Assembly (NCBI RefSeq): GCF_028283785.1
Contig: NZ_JAPWKB010000005.1
Location: 186,001-250,000, forward strand
Length of the DNA: 64,000 nucleotides
Source: Paraburkholderia sp.
GTDB lineage: Bacteria > Pseudomonadota > Gammaproteobacteria > Burkholderiales > Burkholderiaceae
Direction of reading: 5' to 3'
The stretch's first letter is position 1. Every line of letters starts with the position of its first letter. The position numbers and the translations under genes were made by a program. The notes under the pieces were generated by a model that saw nothing but the letters and a program-made list of their open reading frames with translations, made no database searches and was not told where the DNA came from. Positions 35,245 to 43,552 of the stretch are shown piece after piece.

Positions 35245-36723
35245 ATGCTTCCTTCTTCCGACACTTCCCGCGCAAGCCTGCCGATGTCCGGCGAACCGCT
35301 CTACGAACGCCTCGCCGAACACTATCGGCGCGTGATCGTCGCCGGTACGCTCGCGCCGGGCGACCGCATGCCGTCGGTGCGCGCGTTCATGTCCCGGCAT
35401 CAGGTGAGCCTGTCCACCGCGCTCCAGACGTTCCGGCATCTCGAAGACGCGGGCTGGTTGCTTGCGAAGCCGCGCTCCGGCTATTTCGTGCGCCGTCCTC
35501 CGGTCGCCAGGCTCGCGACCGTGCACGAACCCGAGATCGCATCGCGGCCGAACGAAGCGCAGTACGTCGGTCTGCATGAGCGCATCTCGCGCGTGCTCGA
35601 ACGTGCGCACGCGTATCCCGATGTGTTGAATCTGGGCGGTGCGACCGCCGCTGCCGCGCTCTATCCGACCACGCGCCTGCAGACGCTCGGCGTCAGGTTG
35701 CTGCGTCATCGGCCGACGCTGTTGACCGAGGTGGGTACCGAAGGCGGATCGCCCGAATTCCGGCAAGCAGTGGCGCGTCGTGCGCTGTCGAGCGGCGTCA
35801 CGCTGTCGATCGACGACGTGATGGTGACGAGCGGCGGCGTCGATGCAGTGAACCTCGCGCTGCGCGCCGTCGCGCAGCCGGGCGACACCATCGCGATCGA
35901 ATCGCCGGCGTTTTTCGGGCTGCTGCAAATCCTCGAAAGTCTCGGCTTGCGCGCGCTCGAAATTCCCGCAAGCCCAACCACGGGTCTGTCGCTCGAAGCG
36001 CTCGATATCGCGCTGGACGCATACGACAACGTAAAGGCGCTGGTGGTCGTGCCGAACCTGCAAAATCCGCTCGGCTGCATCATGCCCGACGACCGCAAGG
36101 CCGAACTCGTCGCGATGTGCGCGCGGCGCGGCGTCGCCATCATCGAAGACGATCCCTATCGCGAACTGATCGCCGGCGACGTGTGTGCGCGTCCGCTGAA
36201 GGCCTGGGATCGCGACGGCGGCGTGATCTATTGTCCGTCGCTGAACAAGGTGCTGGCGCCCGGCATGCGGCTTGGCTGGATGTCCGCGGGTCGATGGCAT
36301 GCACGGGTGCGCATGCTGAAGTTCGCGCAAAGCCGGCTCAACGAATCGTTGCCGCAAGTGATCGCCGCCGAGTTTATCGGCTCCGGCGCGTTCGACCGCC
36401 ATCTGCATCAACTGAGGGAACGCCTCGCGATTCAACGCGACGCAATGTCCGACGCGATTGCGCGTTACTTCCCGAGCGGCACGCGTCTGAGTCCGCCGCC
36501 AGGCGGGATGCTGCTGTGGATCGCACTGCCCGACGGCTGCGACGCCGAGAAGCTGTTCGAGGCCGCGTTACCGCACGGCATCCGTATCGCGCCGGGGTCG
36601 ATCTTTTCGAATTCGAGCCGCTTCAGCGGGTTCATCCGGCTGAGTTGTCCGAAGCCGTACGATCAGGAGATGGAACACGCACTGCGTCAGTTAGGGCAGC
36701 TCGCAAGCGGGCTCGCAATCTGA
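35245..36723 (+). CDS. MocR-type GntR regulator with aminotransferase-like domain
   Basis: A 492-residue fusion: a GntR winged helix (about residues 12-80, LYERLAEHYRRVIVAGTLAPGDRMPSVR in outline) and a fold-type I PLP-dependent aminotransferase-like domain (about 110-480). The PLP lysine should be in YCPSLNKVLAPGMRLGW, and NPLGC and DDPYRE are also conserved. MocR proteins use PLP-bound ligands to control amine, amino-acid or vitamin B6 genes. It is divergent from DUF2917 and upstream of a LysE exporter, so either could be its target. Confidence 0.9.
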   Translation: MLPSSDTSRASLPMSGEPLYERLAEHYRRVIVAGTLAPGDRMPSVRAFMSRHQVSLSTALQTFRHLEDAGWLLAKPRSGYFVRRPPVARLATVHEPEIASRPNEAQYVGLHERISRVLERAHAYPDVLNLGGATAAAALYPTTRLQTLGVRLLRHRPTLLTEVGTEGGSPEFRQAVARRALSSGVTLSIDDVMVTSGGVDAVNLALRAVAQPGDTIAIESPAFFGLLQILESLGLRALEIPASPTTGLSLEALDIALDAYDNVKALVVVPNLQNPLGCIMPDDRKAELVAMCARRGVAIIEDDPYRELIAGDVCARPLKAWDRDGGVIYCPSLNKVLAPGMRLGWMSAGRWHARVRMLKFAQSRLNESLPQVIAAEFIGSGAFDRHLHQLRERLAIQRDAMSDAIARYFPSGTRLSPPPGGMLLWIALPDGCDAEKLFEAALPHGIRIAPGSIFSNSSRFSGFIRLSCPKPYDQEMEHALRQLGQLASGLAI

Positions 36724-36792
36724 CCAGCGCCCGGCCGATGCCGCGTTATCATTGAACGCACAATCGAACGCCTGACAACCGCGACGACCGCC

Positions 36793-37434
36793 ATGTCCCT
36801 TCAAAACTACTGGCTGTTTCTTCCCGCATGCTTCGCCATCAATATGGCGTTCGGGCCGAACAACGTGCTGTCGCTGTCGAACGGCGCGAAGAATGGTGCG
36901 CGCTATTCGATTCTCGCGGCGCTTGGACGCATCGTCGCGTTCGCGATCATGATCGCGATTGCCGGGTTCGGACTCGGCGCATTGCTGCTCGCCTCCAGGA
37001 CCTTGTTTACTGCACTGAAATTCGCGGGAGCCGCGTATCTGGTGTGGATCGGCATCAAGCTGTTTCGCGCCGGACCGGTCGCGTTGTCGCGCGACGCAGG
37101 CAGTCCGCCGTCGCTCGACCCGCGCGCGAAACTGTCGCGGCTGATGCGCCAGGAGTTTCTCGTCGCAGCAGGCAATCCGAAGGCAATCCTCGTTTTCACC
37201 GCGTTTTTCCCGCAATTCGTCGACCGCGCGCATTACGCGGCGAGCTTCACGCTGCTGGGCGGCACCTTCCTGCTGCTGGAACTGGTGGCTGTCGTGATTT
37301 ACGCGGCGATCGGCACGCGCCTCGGCTCGATGACCGCGAATGCTCGCGGCTTCCAGTGGTTCAATCGTGTCAGCGGCACGCTAATGGTGGCGTTTGGCTT
37401 GCTGCTCGCCTTCGTGCGACGTCCGGCGACCTGA
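36793..37434 (+). CDS. LysE/RhtB-family amino-acid exporter
   Basis: A 213-residue inner-membrane exporter with about six TM segments. The N-terminus has the family motif FGPNNVLSLSNGAKNG (the G-P-x-N pattern of the LysE superfamily) and KFAGAAYLVWIGIKLFRAG. It exports an amino acid or derivative; substrate unknown. It lies 69 bp downstream of the MocR regulator on the same strand, so joint transcription or regulation is plausible. Confidence 0.9.
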   Translation: MSLQNYWLFLPACFAINMAFGPNNVLSLSNGAKNGARYSILAALGRIVAFAIMIAIAGFGLGALLLASRTLFTALKFAGAAYLVWIGIKLFRAGPVALSRDAGSPPSLDPRAKLSRLMRQEFLVAAGNPKAILVFTAFFPQFVDRAHYAASFTLLGGTFLLLELVAVVIYAAIGTRLGSMTANARGFQWFNRVSGTLMVAFGLLLAFVRRPAT

Positions 37435-37453
37435 AATCGACCGGGCGTCGGTC

Positions 37454-37492
37454 CACGCATGCAAGAAACGCATGCATGCGCTACACGCATGC
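37454..37492. repeat. GCATGC palindrome group between convergent genes
   Basis: Contains CGCATGC copies near 37456 and 37469 and the perfect hairpin GCATGCG (37474-37480) - CTACA - CGCATGC (37486-37492), identical to the unit at 35071-35089. It lies between the ends of the LysE and response-regulator genes and may help separate transcripts. Confidence 0.65.
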
Positions 37493-37507
37493 GAAGCCGT
37501 ATTTGGG

Positions 37508-37909
37508 TCAGGTCGTGAGGTTGCCGTCGGCGCCGATGGCGGCACCCGCGTCGCCATCCAGCAGACGCTTTACCGCCGCAATCAGCATCGCGGGCGAAAG
37601 CGGCTTGTCGAGCACGGCCGCGAACAGATCCGTGTGACGACGCGCAATCGAGCCTTGCGCGGCACTCGCCAGAATGATTGGGATCGATTTGAGTTCGTCG
37701 TGCGTCTTCAGCGCCTGCGCGAGTTCGAGGCCGGACATCGTCGGCATCATGAAATCGGTAATCACCAGCGCAGGTCCGACGGAAGCGATCACGTCGAGCG
37801 CTTTCCTGCCGTTTTGCGCGGTGAAGACGGTATAGCCTTCCTGCTCGAGCAGGAACGACAGCACGTCGGTCGTGAGCGCCTCATCGTCGACCACTACGAT
37901 GGTAGTCAT
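37508..37909 (-). CDS. Single-domain (CheY-like) response regulator
   Basis: A 133-residue stand-alone receiver domain: acidic pocket VVVDDE, phosphorylatable Asp about residue 52 (LVITDFMMPTMSG), and the conserved lysine in LDKPLSP. There is no output domain, so it must act through protein contacts. It follows the KaiC-like ATPase by 14 bp on the same strand and is surely co-transcribed with it; no kinase gene is adjacent. Confidence 0.9.
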   Translation of the reverse strand: MTTIVVVDDEALTTDVLSFLLEQEGYTVFTAQNGRKALDVIASVGPALVITDFMMPTMSGLELAQALKTHDELKSIPIILASAAQGSIARRHTDLFAAVLDKPLSPAMLIAAVKRLLDGDAGAAIGADGNLTT

Positions 37910-37923
37910 GCCGCGCCACCCAC

Positions 37924-39381
37924 CTAGGCCGGTGCGTCGCCGGCGAGGCTATCGCCGGCCGGAACTGCGGTTGCACCCGCCGAACGCAAGATGCCGACAA
38001 CCGTCATGCCCTCACCCGGCACGATCCGCACCTCGTGAACCGACGATTTGAAATCGCTGTCGCGCACCTTGATCACCGACAGCGCACGGCGCAGCTCGCC
38101 GTCGATCTCGACCTGACGCAACACCGCCAGGTTGTCCATCAGACTCAGAATGACCGGCGACAGATCGGTAGGCGGCAAACCGCCCGCATCGCGGGTTTCC
38201 CAGGTGGCCACGGTGGTGACGCCGGTCGCGCGCAACTCGTTGGTCAACGCCGCAAAAAATGCCGTGATGCGCGACCGATCCAGCGACGACCGCTCGAAGC
38301 CCGCCAGCCCGTCGAGAAACAGACGCCGCACGCGCAGCTCGCGAACGGCATGCAGCAACTGATGCGCAAGACCATCGACGAGGTTTTCGGTAGGCGGATT
38401 CCAGAGAATATGCAGCGCGCCCGACTCGACCAGCGCCGCGATGTCGATGCCGAGCGTGCGCGCCTTCAACGCGAGGCGCGCGGGCGTTTCGAAGAAACCG
38501 AAATGCAGCGCGGGCGCCTCCGGAGTGGCGAGCCGCAGATAGTTCAGGCCGAAGGTGGTCTTGCCGCTGCCCGCCGGCCCGGCGAGCACGGTGATCGACG
38601 CCTCCGGCAAACCGCCGTGCACGACTTCGTCGAATGCGCGCACGCCCGACGGAAAACGTCGGCTATCGAGGCTTTCGGGCTCCGACGGCCGGTTGAACTC
38701 AGCTTCCAGGCGCGGATAGATGACGATACCGTCATCGCCGATTTCGTACTGATGCGTGCCGCCGAGCGCGCTGCTGCCACGCGATTTCGCGACCCGCATA
38801 TTGCGCACCGTGCGCACGCCCATCAACTCTTCCTGCAGCTCGATCACGCCATCGACCATCGTATGTTCGGGACTCGAGTCGTCGATCCGCGCGCTGGTCA
38901 GAAACAGCACGGTGCAGCCGGTAAACGCCGCATGCGCCTGCAATTCCGCAACGAACGCCTTCACATCCAGATTGGTCGAGCCGCTTTCGCGCGCGTTCAG
39001 CAGTCCGTCCAGCACCAGCAACGACGACCCCTGACGCAGCAGTTCCTGACGCAGCGTTCTCACCAATGCGGACAGCCCTTCCTCGCGCAATGTGCGAAAC
39101 AGGCTCAGATACGTGAGTTCGTGCCCGAGCCGCGACGCGTCGTAGTAACTGAGCGTGGACAGCGATTGAAACAGACGGTCGTGCGATTCCGCGAGCAGCG
39201 TGATGTACAGGACACGGCGACCCTGACGCGCATGCGCGAACGCGATCTGATTGGCGAGGATGGTCTTCCCGGCACCGGGACGGCCCTGGATGATGTACGA
39301 CGATCCATCGACGAGGCCGCCGCCCAGGATGGTATCGAGGCCGGGAACCTCGCTTCGCAAACGCGCCAACTTCATGGTCAT
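37924..39381 (-). CDS. Two-domain KaiC-like RecA-fold ATPase
   Basis: A 485-residue protein with tandem KaiC/RecA domains. Domain 1: Walker A GRPGAGKT (about 33-40), Glu in LLAES (about 65), Walker B LLVLDGL. Domain 2: Walker A GPAGSGKT (about 268-275), Glu in FFETP (about 298), Walker B RLFLDGL. Each domain ends with the KaiC pattern (NMRVAKSRGS; VIKVRDSDF...HEVRI). Cyanobacterial KaiC is the clock ATPase; proteobacterial relatives pair with kinases and response regulators and may set stress or light-linked timing. kaiA/kaiB are absent here. The start is uncertain: ATG at 39381 or 39375, neither with a good ribosome site. Confidence 0.85.
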   Translation of the reverse strand: MTMKLARLRSEVPGLDTILGGGLVDGSSYIIQGRPGAGKTILANQIAFAHARQGRRVLYITLLAESHDRLFQSLSTLSYYDASRLGHELTYLSLFRTLREEGLSALVRTLRQELLRQGSSLLVLDGLLNARESGSTNLDVKAFVAELQAHAAFTGCTVLFLTSARIDDSSPEHTMVDGVIELQEELMGVRTVRNMRVAKSRGSSALGGTHQYEIGDDGIVIYPRLEAEFNRPSEPESLDSRRFPSGVRAFDEVVHGGLPEASITVLAGPAGSGKTTFGLNYLRLATPEAPALHFGFFETPARLALKARTLGIDIAALVESGALHILWNPPTENLVDGLAHQLLHAVRELRVRRLFLDGLAGFERSSLDRSRITAFFAALTNELRATGVTTVATWETRDAGGLPPTDLSPVILSLMDNLAVLRQVEIDGELRRALSVIKVRDSDFKSSVHEVRIVPGEGMTVVGILRSAGATAVPAGDSLAGDAPA

Positions 39382-39578
39382 TGGATGAGGAGCAGGGAAA
39401 AGGACAAAAGACGATACGGACGGATGCGCGGCACCGCCGACAACCGGAAAAAAAACGCAGGGCCGTCGCAACGCAATTCGACCGGCACAGGATACTACCG
39501 GAAAGCGCGCGCGGTCGAGCACGGGTCATACGCCGGTGCGGTATCCTTTCCGGCTTCGTCACGTCAACAGCACACACC

Positions 39579-40277
39579 ATGCCTTCTTCCCAGTTCCCCT
39601 TCGACGCCGTGATCTTCGATTGCGACGGCGTGCTGGTCGATTCCGAACCCATCACGAACCGGCTGCTTGCGACAATGCTCGGTGAACTCGGCTGGCCGAT
39701 CAGCATCGAGGAGACGATGCGCGTGTTCGTCGGCAAGGCCGTCAAGGACGAAGCCGCGTTGATCGAAGCGAAGACCGGCTTCGCCATCACGGACGACTGG
39801 CTGATGCAGTTTCGCGCGCGTCGCAACGAAGCGCTTGATCGCGAACTGGTCGAAATCGCCGGAGCGCCGGATGCAGTACGCGAATTGCACGCGCTGCTCG
39901 ACGGGCGGATCGCGGTGGCGTCGGGTGCGGACCGGCGCAAGGTGGAGTTGCAGCTGGAGAAAGTCGGTTTGCTCGACTGCTTCGAAGGACGCATTTTCAG
40001 CGGCCATGAAATGCCGCGCAGCAAGCCGTATCCGGATGTGTATCTGGCCGCGATGAACGCGCTCGGCGTCGAGCCGCGACAATGCGCCGTGGTCGAAGAT
40101 ACGGTAACGGGCGCGACCGCGGGTGTCGCTGCGGGCGCGACGGTGTTCGGCTACAGCCCGGCGGAAGCGGGGCACAGCGGCCCGCAGGCACTGCGCGCGG
40201 TGGGCGTTGCGCAGGTGTTCCAGAGCATGGGCGACCTGCCCGCGCTGCTCGCGCGCTGGAAGCTCGACGCGGCCTGA
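39579..40277 (+). CDS. HAD-superfamily phosphatase / beta-phosphoglucomutase-like
   Basis: A 232-residue HAD subfamily IA hydrolase with a C1 cap: nucleophile motif VIFDCDGVLVDSEP (Asp about 14 and 16), motif II VASGAD, motif III lysine in PRSKPYPDVY, motif IV VVEDTVTG. These enzymes dephosphorylate sugar phosphates or isomerise glucose phosphates; substrate unknown. It starts at ATG 39579, divergent from the KaiC-like gene, and ends convergent with the sugar ABC permease. Confidence 0.9.
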   Translation: MPSSQFPFDAVIFDCDGVLVDSEPITNRLLATMLGELGWPISIEETMRVFVGKAVKDEAALIEAKTGFAITDDWLMQFRARRNEALDRELVEIAGAPDAVRELHALLDGRIAVASGADRRKVELQLEKVGLLDCFEGRIFSGHEMPRSKPYPDVYLAAMNALGVEPRQCAVVEDTVTGATAGVAAGATVFGYSPAEAGHSGPQALRAVGVAQVFQSMGDLPALLARWKLDAA

Positions 40278-40307
40278 TCCTCTGCCGGCGCTCCAGCCGG
40301 ATCAGGC
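40272..40307. repeat. Stem-loop between convergent genes
   Basis: GCCTGATCC (40272-40280) / GGATCAGGC (40299-40307), a perfect 9-bp stem that includes the HAD stop codon. There is no T-tract on either side; it could still act as a bidirectional transcription barrier. Confidence 0.45.
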
Positions 40308-40323
40308 ATCGCGACCAGACCAG

Positions 40324-41175
40324 TCAACCCTTCGTCGCGCCGAACGTCAGACCCGCGATGAAGTGTTTCTGCATCGCGAAGAACATCGCCACCGACGGCA
40401 GCGCCGCCAGAATCGACCCCGCCGACACGAGATTCCATGCGGTCGTCCACTGCCCTTTCAACGCCGCGACACCCACTGTGATCGGCGCGGCGTCGTCGCC
40501 TTGCGTCAGGCATAAGGCCCAGAAATAATCGTTCCAGACGAAGGTGAACACCAGAATGCCGAGCGCGGCCAGTGCCGGACGGATCAGCGGCAACACGATC
40601 CTGAAGAACACCGTCCACTCGTTCGCGCCTTCGATGCGCGCCGCCTCGACCAGTTCGAACGGCAACTGTTTGATGAAGTTGCGCAGGAACAGCGCGCAAA
40701 AACCGGTCTGAAATGCCACATGAAACAGGATCAGCGCGCTGACGGTATTGAACAGACCGAGTTGCAACGACAGATCGCGCACCGGAATCATTAGCACCTG
40801 CACCGGCACGAAATTGCCGGCTACGAACGTCGCGAATAACGACGTGTTGCCGCGAAAACGGTAGACCGCCAGCGCGAAACCCGCCATCGCCGCGAGCGCG
40901 ATCGAGCCGACTACCGCAGGCACGGTAATCAGCACGCTGTTCCAGAAGTAATGCAGCATCGGCGAGGTGGTCAGCGCGTCGCGATAGTTGTCGAACATCG
41001 CGAAGTGCTTCGGCCATCCCCAGTAGTTGCCCTCGCTCAATTCGTCTGACGAGCGCACCGACGTGACCAGCACGGCGATTATCGGCAGCAGCCAGATCAG
41101 CAGCGCGACCGGCAGCGTCATCTTGTACAGACGGCGCGACACCGGCTTCCATTTGTCGATCGGCATCGGATACAT
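40324..41175 (-). CDS. Carbohydrate ABC transporter permease (CUT1, MalG-like)
   Basis: A 283-residue inner-membrane permease with six TM segments and the MalG-type EAA loop (FELVEAARIEGANEWTVFFRIVLPLIRPAL). It forms the translocation pore with the MalF-like subunit encoded 10 bp upstream and is the last gene of the beta-galactoside operon. Confidence 0.93.
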   Translation of the reverse strand: MYPMPIDKWKPVSRRLYKMTLPVALLIWLLPIIAVLVTSVRSSDELSEGNYWGWPKHFAMFDNYRDALTTSPMLHYFWNSVLITVPAVVGSIALAAMAGFALAVYRFRGNTSLFATFVAGNFVPVQVLMIPVRDLSLQLGLFNTVSALILFHVAFQTGFCALFLRNFIKQLPFELVEAARIEGANEWTVFFRIVLPLIRPALAALGILVFTFVWNDYFWALCLTQGDDAAPITVGVAALKGQWTTAWNLVSAGSILAALPSVAMFFAMQKHFIAGLTFGATKG

Positions 41176-41185
41176 GGCGGCTCCT

Positions 41186-42211
41186 TTATTGCTCTGCGCG
41201 CAGCATGCGGCGCAGGTGATAGACGATGTAGACCAGCATGATCGCGAACAGCACCACCGCCACCGACGCGGAATACCCGATCCGGTAGTACTTGATCGCC
41301 TGGTCGTACATGTAATACGCGAGCACGGTCGAGCTTTCGAACGGACCGCCGCCCGTCATCACCGAGATCAGGTCGAAGCTGCGCAATGCGCCGATTACCG
41401 TAACGACGATCGCCATGAAGGTCGTGGGCCGCAGTTGCGGCAACACCACGTGCCACAGCATCGACCAGCCGTGCGCGCCTTCCATCCGCGCGGCTTCGAT
41501 CTGCTCCGAGTTCAGCGACGTCAACCCGGTCAGATACAGAATCATGCAATACGCGGTCTGCGGCCAGAGCGCGGCGAACACGATGCCGAAGGTCGCGTAG
41601 TGCGGGTCGCCGAGCACCGGCACGCCGTGTCCGACAATCAGTTTCAGCAGGCCGAAGGTCGGGTCGTAGAACCACGAAAAGATCAGGCCGACCACCACGC
41701 CCGACAGCACGAAAGGCGCGAAAAACAGCGATTTCACGAGACGGATGCCGGTCACCGCCTGGTTCAGGTACAGCGCGACCGCGAGACCCATCGGCGGGGC
41801 GAGCAGGAACATGAACAGCCAGATCAGGTTGTTCTTCAGCGCGGTATAGAACGCCGCCGTATGGAACAGTTCGACGTAGTTGGCGAGACCCACGAAGCTC
41901 GGGTCGGTCATGCCGTCCCAGTTGAAAAAGCTCAGCCGGATCGTCGACAGGATCGGCCAGATCACGTAGATCGCCACCATCACGCAGGCAGGCGCGAGAA
42001 ACAGGAACGCGGCGCGCTGCTGACGGCGCGAGGCCGGCGACGAGCGCCGCCGCTTGCCGGGATGACGTGCCGCGCCCGGCGTTGCATTCGAGCGCGATGC
42101 GCCGTCCGCTGCACCCGGCCCGGCGGGGTGATCGATCGACTGGCGGCTGACGGTATGACTGACAGTACGAGACAAGACTATTCTCCCGGTCGAACGAGGC
42201 GGTTTCGGCAC
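41186..42211 (-). CDS. Carbohydrate ABC transporter permease (CUT1, MalF-like)
   Basis: About 341 residues if the GTG at 42211 is used. The first 65 residues are polar, Arg/Ser-rich and probably cytoplasmic, so a later start cannot be excluded. Six TM segments follow (first: AAFLFLAPACVMVAIYVIWPIL), with the EAA loop QIEAARMEGAHGWSMLWHVVLPQLRP. Partner of the MalG-like subunit downstream and the binding protein upstream. Confidence 0.9.
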   Translation of the reverse strand: MPKPPRSTGRIVLSRTVSHTVSRQSIDHPAGPGAADGASRSNATPGAARHPGKRRRSSPASRRQQRAAFLFLAPACVMVAIYVIWPILSTIRLSFFNWDGMTDPSFVGLANYVELFHTAAFYTALKNNLIWLFMFLLAPPMGLAVALYLNQAVTGIRLVKSLFFAPFVLSGVVVGLIFSWFYDPTFGLLKLIVGHGVPVLGDPHYATFGIVFAALWPQTAYCMILYLTGLTSLNSEQIEAARMEGAHGWSMLWHVVLPQLRPTTFMAIVVTVIGALRSFDLISVMTGGGPFESSTVLAYYMYDQAIKYYRIGYSASVAVVLFAIMLVYIVYHLRRMLRAEQ

Positions 42212-42253
42212 GTCCGGACGATCACGTTCGGCACGCGCCGGCCGCCTCCTCGC

Positions 42254-43507
42254 TTACTTCTTGTAGATCCGCTTGCGGGTCTGCTCGAGTTGCGCGAGTA
42301 CATCGTCGATCTTCGACGGATCGGAGATGAACTGCTGCATCCCCTTCATCCCTTCGTCGGCCATTTCCTTCGTCATGTCGCGATCGTAGAACTGCGCAAT
42401 GCCGCCCTTCGTATTCGCGAGAATGTTGAAGCCGATCTTCGAAATCGGATCTTCCGGTTCCGGCGATTTGCTGTTCGCCGACAACGAGCCGAGACCCTTC
42501 GCGAGTTGCGCGCCGATGTCCGGCGTTTCGACGAAAGCGAGGAACGTATGCGCGTCGGCCTTGTTCTTCGCCTTCGACGGAATATGCAGCGATTCGACCG
42601 GTCCGTCTTCGGCGGTCGGCACCTTCGCGTCGATGATCGGGAACTGGAAGTAGCCCATTTCCGGCTTCACGCTGGCCGGGAACCCGCTGGTGATGAATGT
42701 GCCCATCAGCATCATCGCGGCCTTGCCCTGGAACAGGAACGGTTGCGCGGAATCCAGATCGTACGACAGCGAGTTGTCGATGAAATAGCCGCTATCGATC
42801 AACTGCTTCCACGTCGTGTATACCTTCTTCACGCGCGCGTCGGTGTACGGCACTTCGCCCGCCATCAGCTTCTGATGGAATGCATTGCCGTTCAGACGCA
42901 GGTCGAGATAATCGAACCAGCCTGCCAGCGTCCACGCATCGCGGCCCGCCACGGCGATCGGCGTAATGCCGGCCGCTTTCAGCTTCTTGCAGTCGTCGAG
43001 AAACTCGTCCCAGGTCTTCGGCTCGGCGCCGATACCCGCCTTCGTGAACAGGTCCTTGCGATAGAACATGCCCCACGAGTAGTAGACGGTCGGTGCGGCG
43101 TACTGCTTGCCGTTATACGACGACGCTTCCTTCGTCGATGCGTAGGTGGTGTTCCAGCCGTTCTTCGACCAGTCGCCGCTCAGGTCTTCGAACAGGCCGC
43201 GCTTCGCGTAATACGCCATGCGCTCGCCGTTGTGCCAGTTCACCACGTCAGGCGCGACCGTCGTCAGCCAGCCCGGCAGTTGCACCTTGTACGCTTCTTC
43301 ATCGACGAACGACGGCTTCACGTCCACGTCCGGATGCGCTTTCTTGAACTCGTCGATCACCTGCTGCCACACCGCGCGCTGGCTCGCGCCCTTGAACGCG
43401 ATATTGATCGTCAACGTGCCGGCCTGCGCGCTGCCCGCAAGCGCCGTCATCGCACCGGCGGTAGCCAGCGTGGCGGCGAGCACTATCTTCCGAAGCTTGA
43501 ATGTCAT
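42254..43507 (-). CDS. ABC transporter sugar-binding protein
   Basis: A 417-residue periplasmic solute-binding protein (family 1). Signal peptide MTFKLRKIVLAATLATAGAM... cleaved near GSAQAG; the mature protein has the extracellular solute-binding fold with conserved AGVAGRDAW-like loop and aromatic residues such as VNWHNGERMAYYAKRG. It captures the sugar for the CUT1 permeases encoded downstream. The adjacent GH42 enzyme suggests a beta-galactoside ligand such as galacto-oligosaccharides; this is inferred. Confidence 0.92.
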   Translation of the reverse strand: MTFKLRKIVLAATLATAGAMTALAGSAQAGTLTINIAFKGASQRAVWQQVIDEFKKAHPDVDVKPSFVDEEAYKVQLPGWLTTVAPDVVNWHNGERMAYYAKRGLFEDLSGDWSKNGWNTTYASTKEASSYNGKQYAAPTVYYSWGMFYRKDLFTKAGIGAEPKTWDEFLDDCKKLKAAGITPIAVAGRDAWTLAGWFDYLDLRLNGNAFHQKLMAGEVPYTDARVKKVYTTWKQLIDSGYFIDNSLSYDLDSAQPFLFQGKAAMMLMGTFITSGFPASVKPEMGYFQFPIIDAKVPTAEDGPVESLHIPSKAKNKADAHTFLAFVETPDIGAQLAKGLGSLSANSKSPEPEDPISKIGFNILANTKGGIAQFYDRDMTKEMADEGMKGMQQFISDPSKIDDVLAQLEQTRKRIYKK

Positions 43508-43552
43508 GCGTGTCTCCTTGGTTTTACGTCGTTTTAGTGCTTCATTTAGGCT

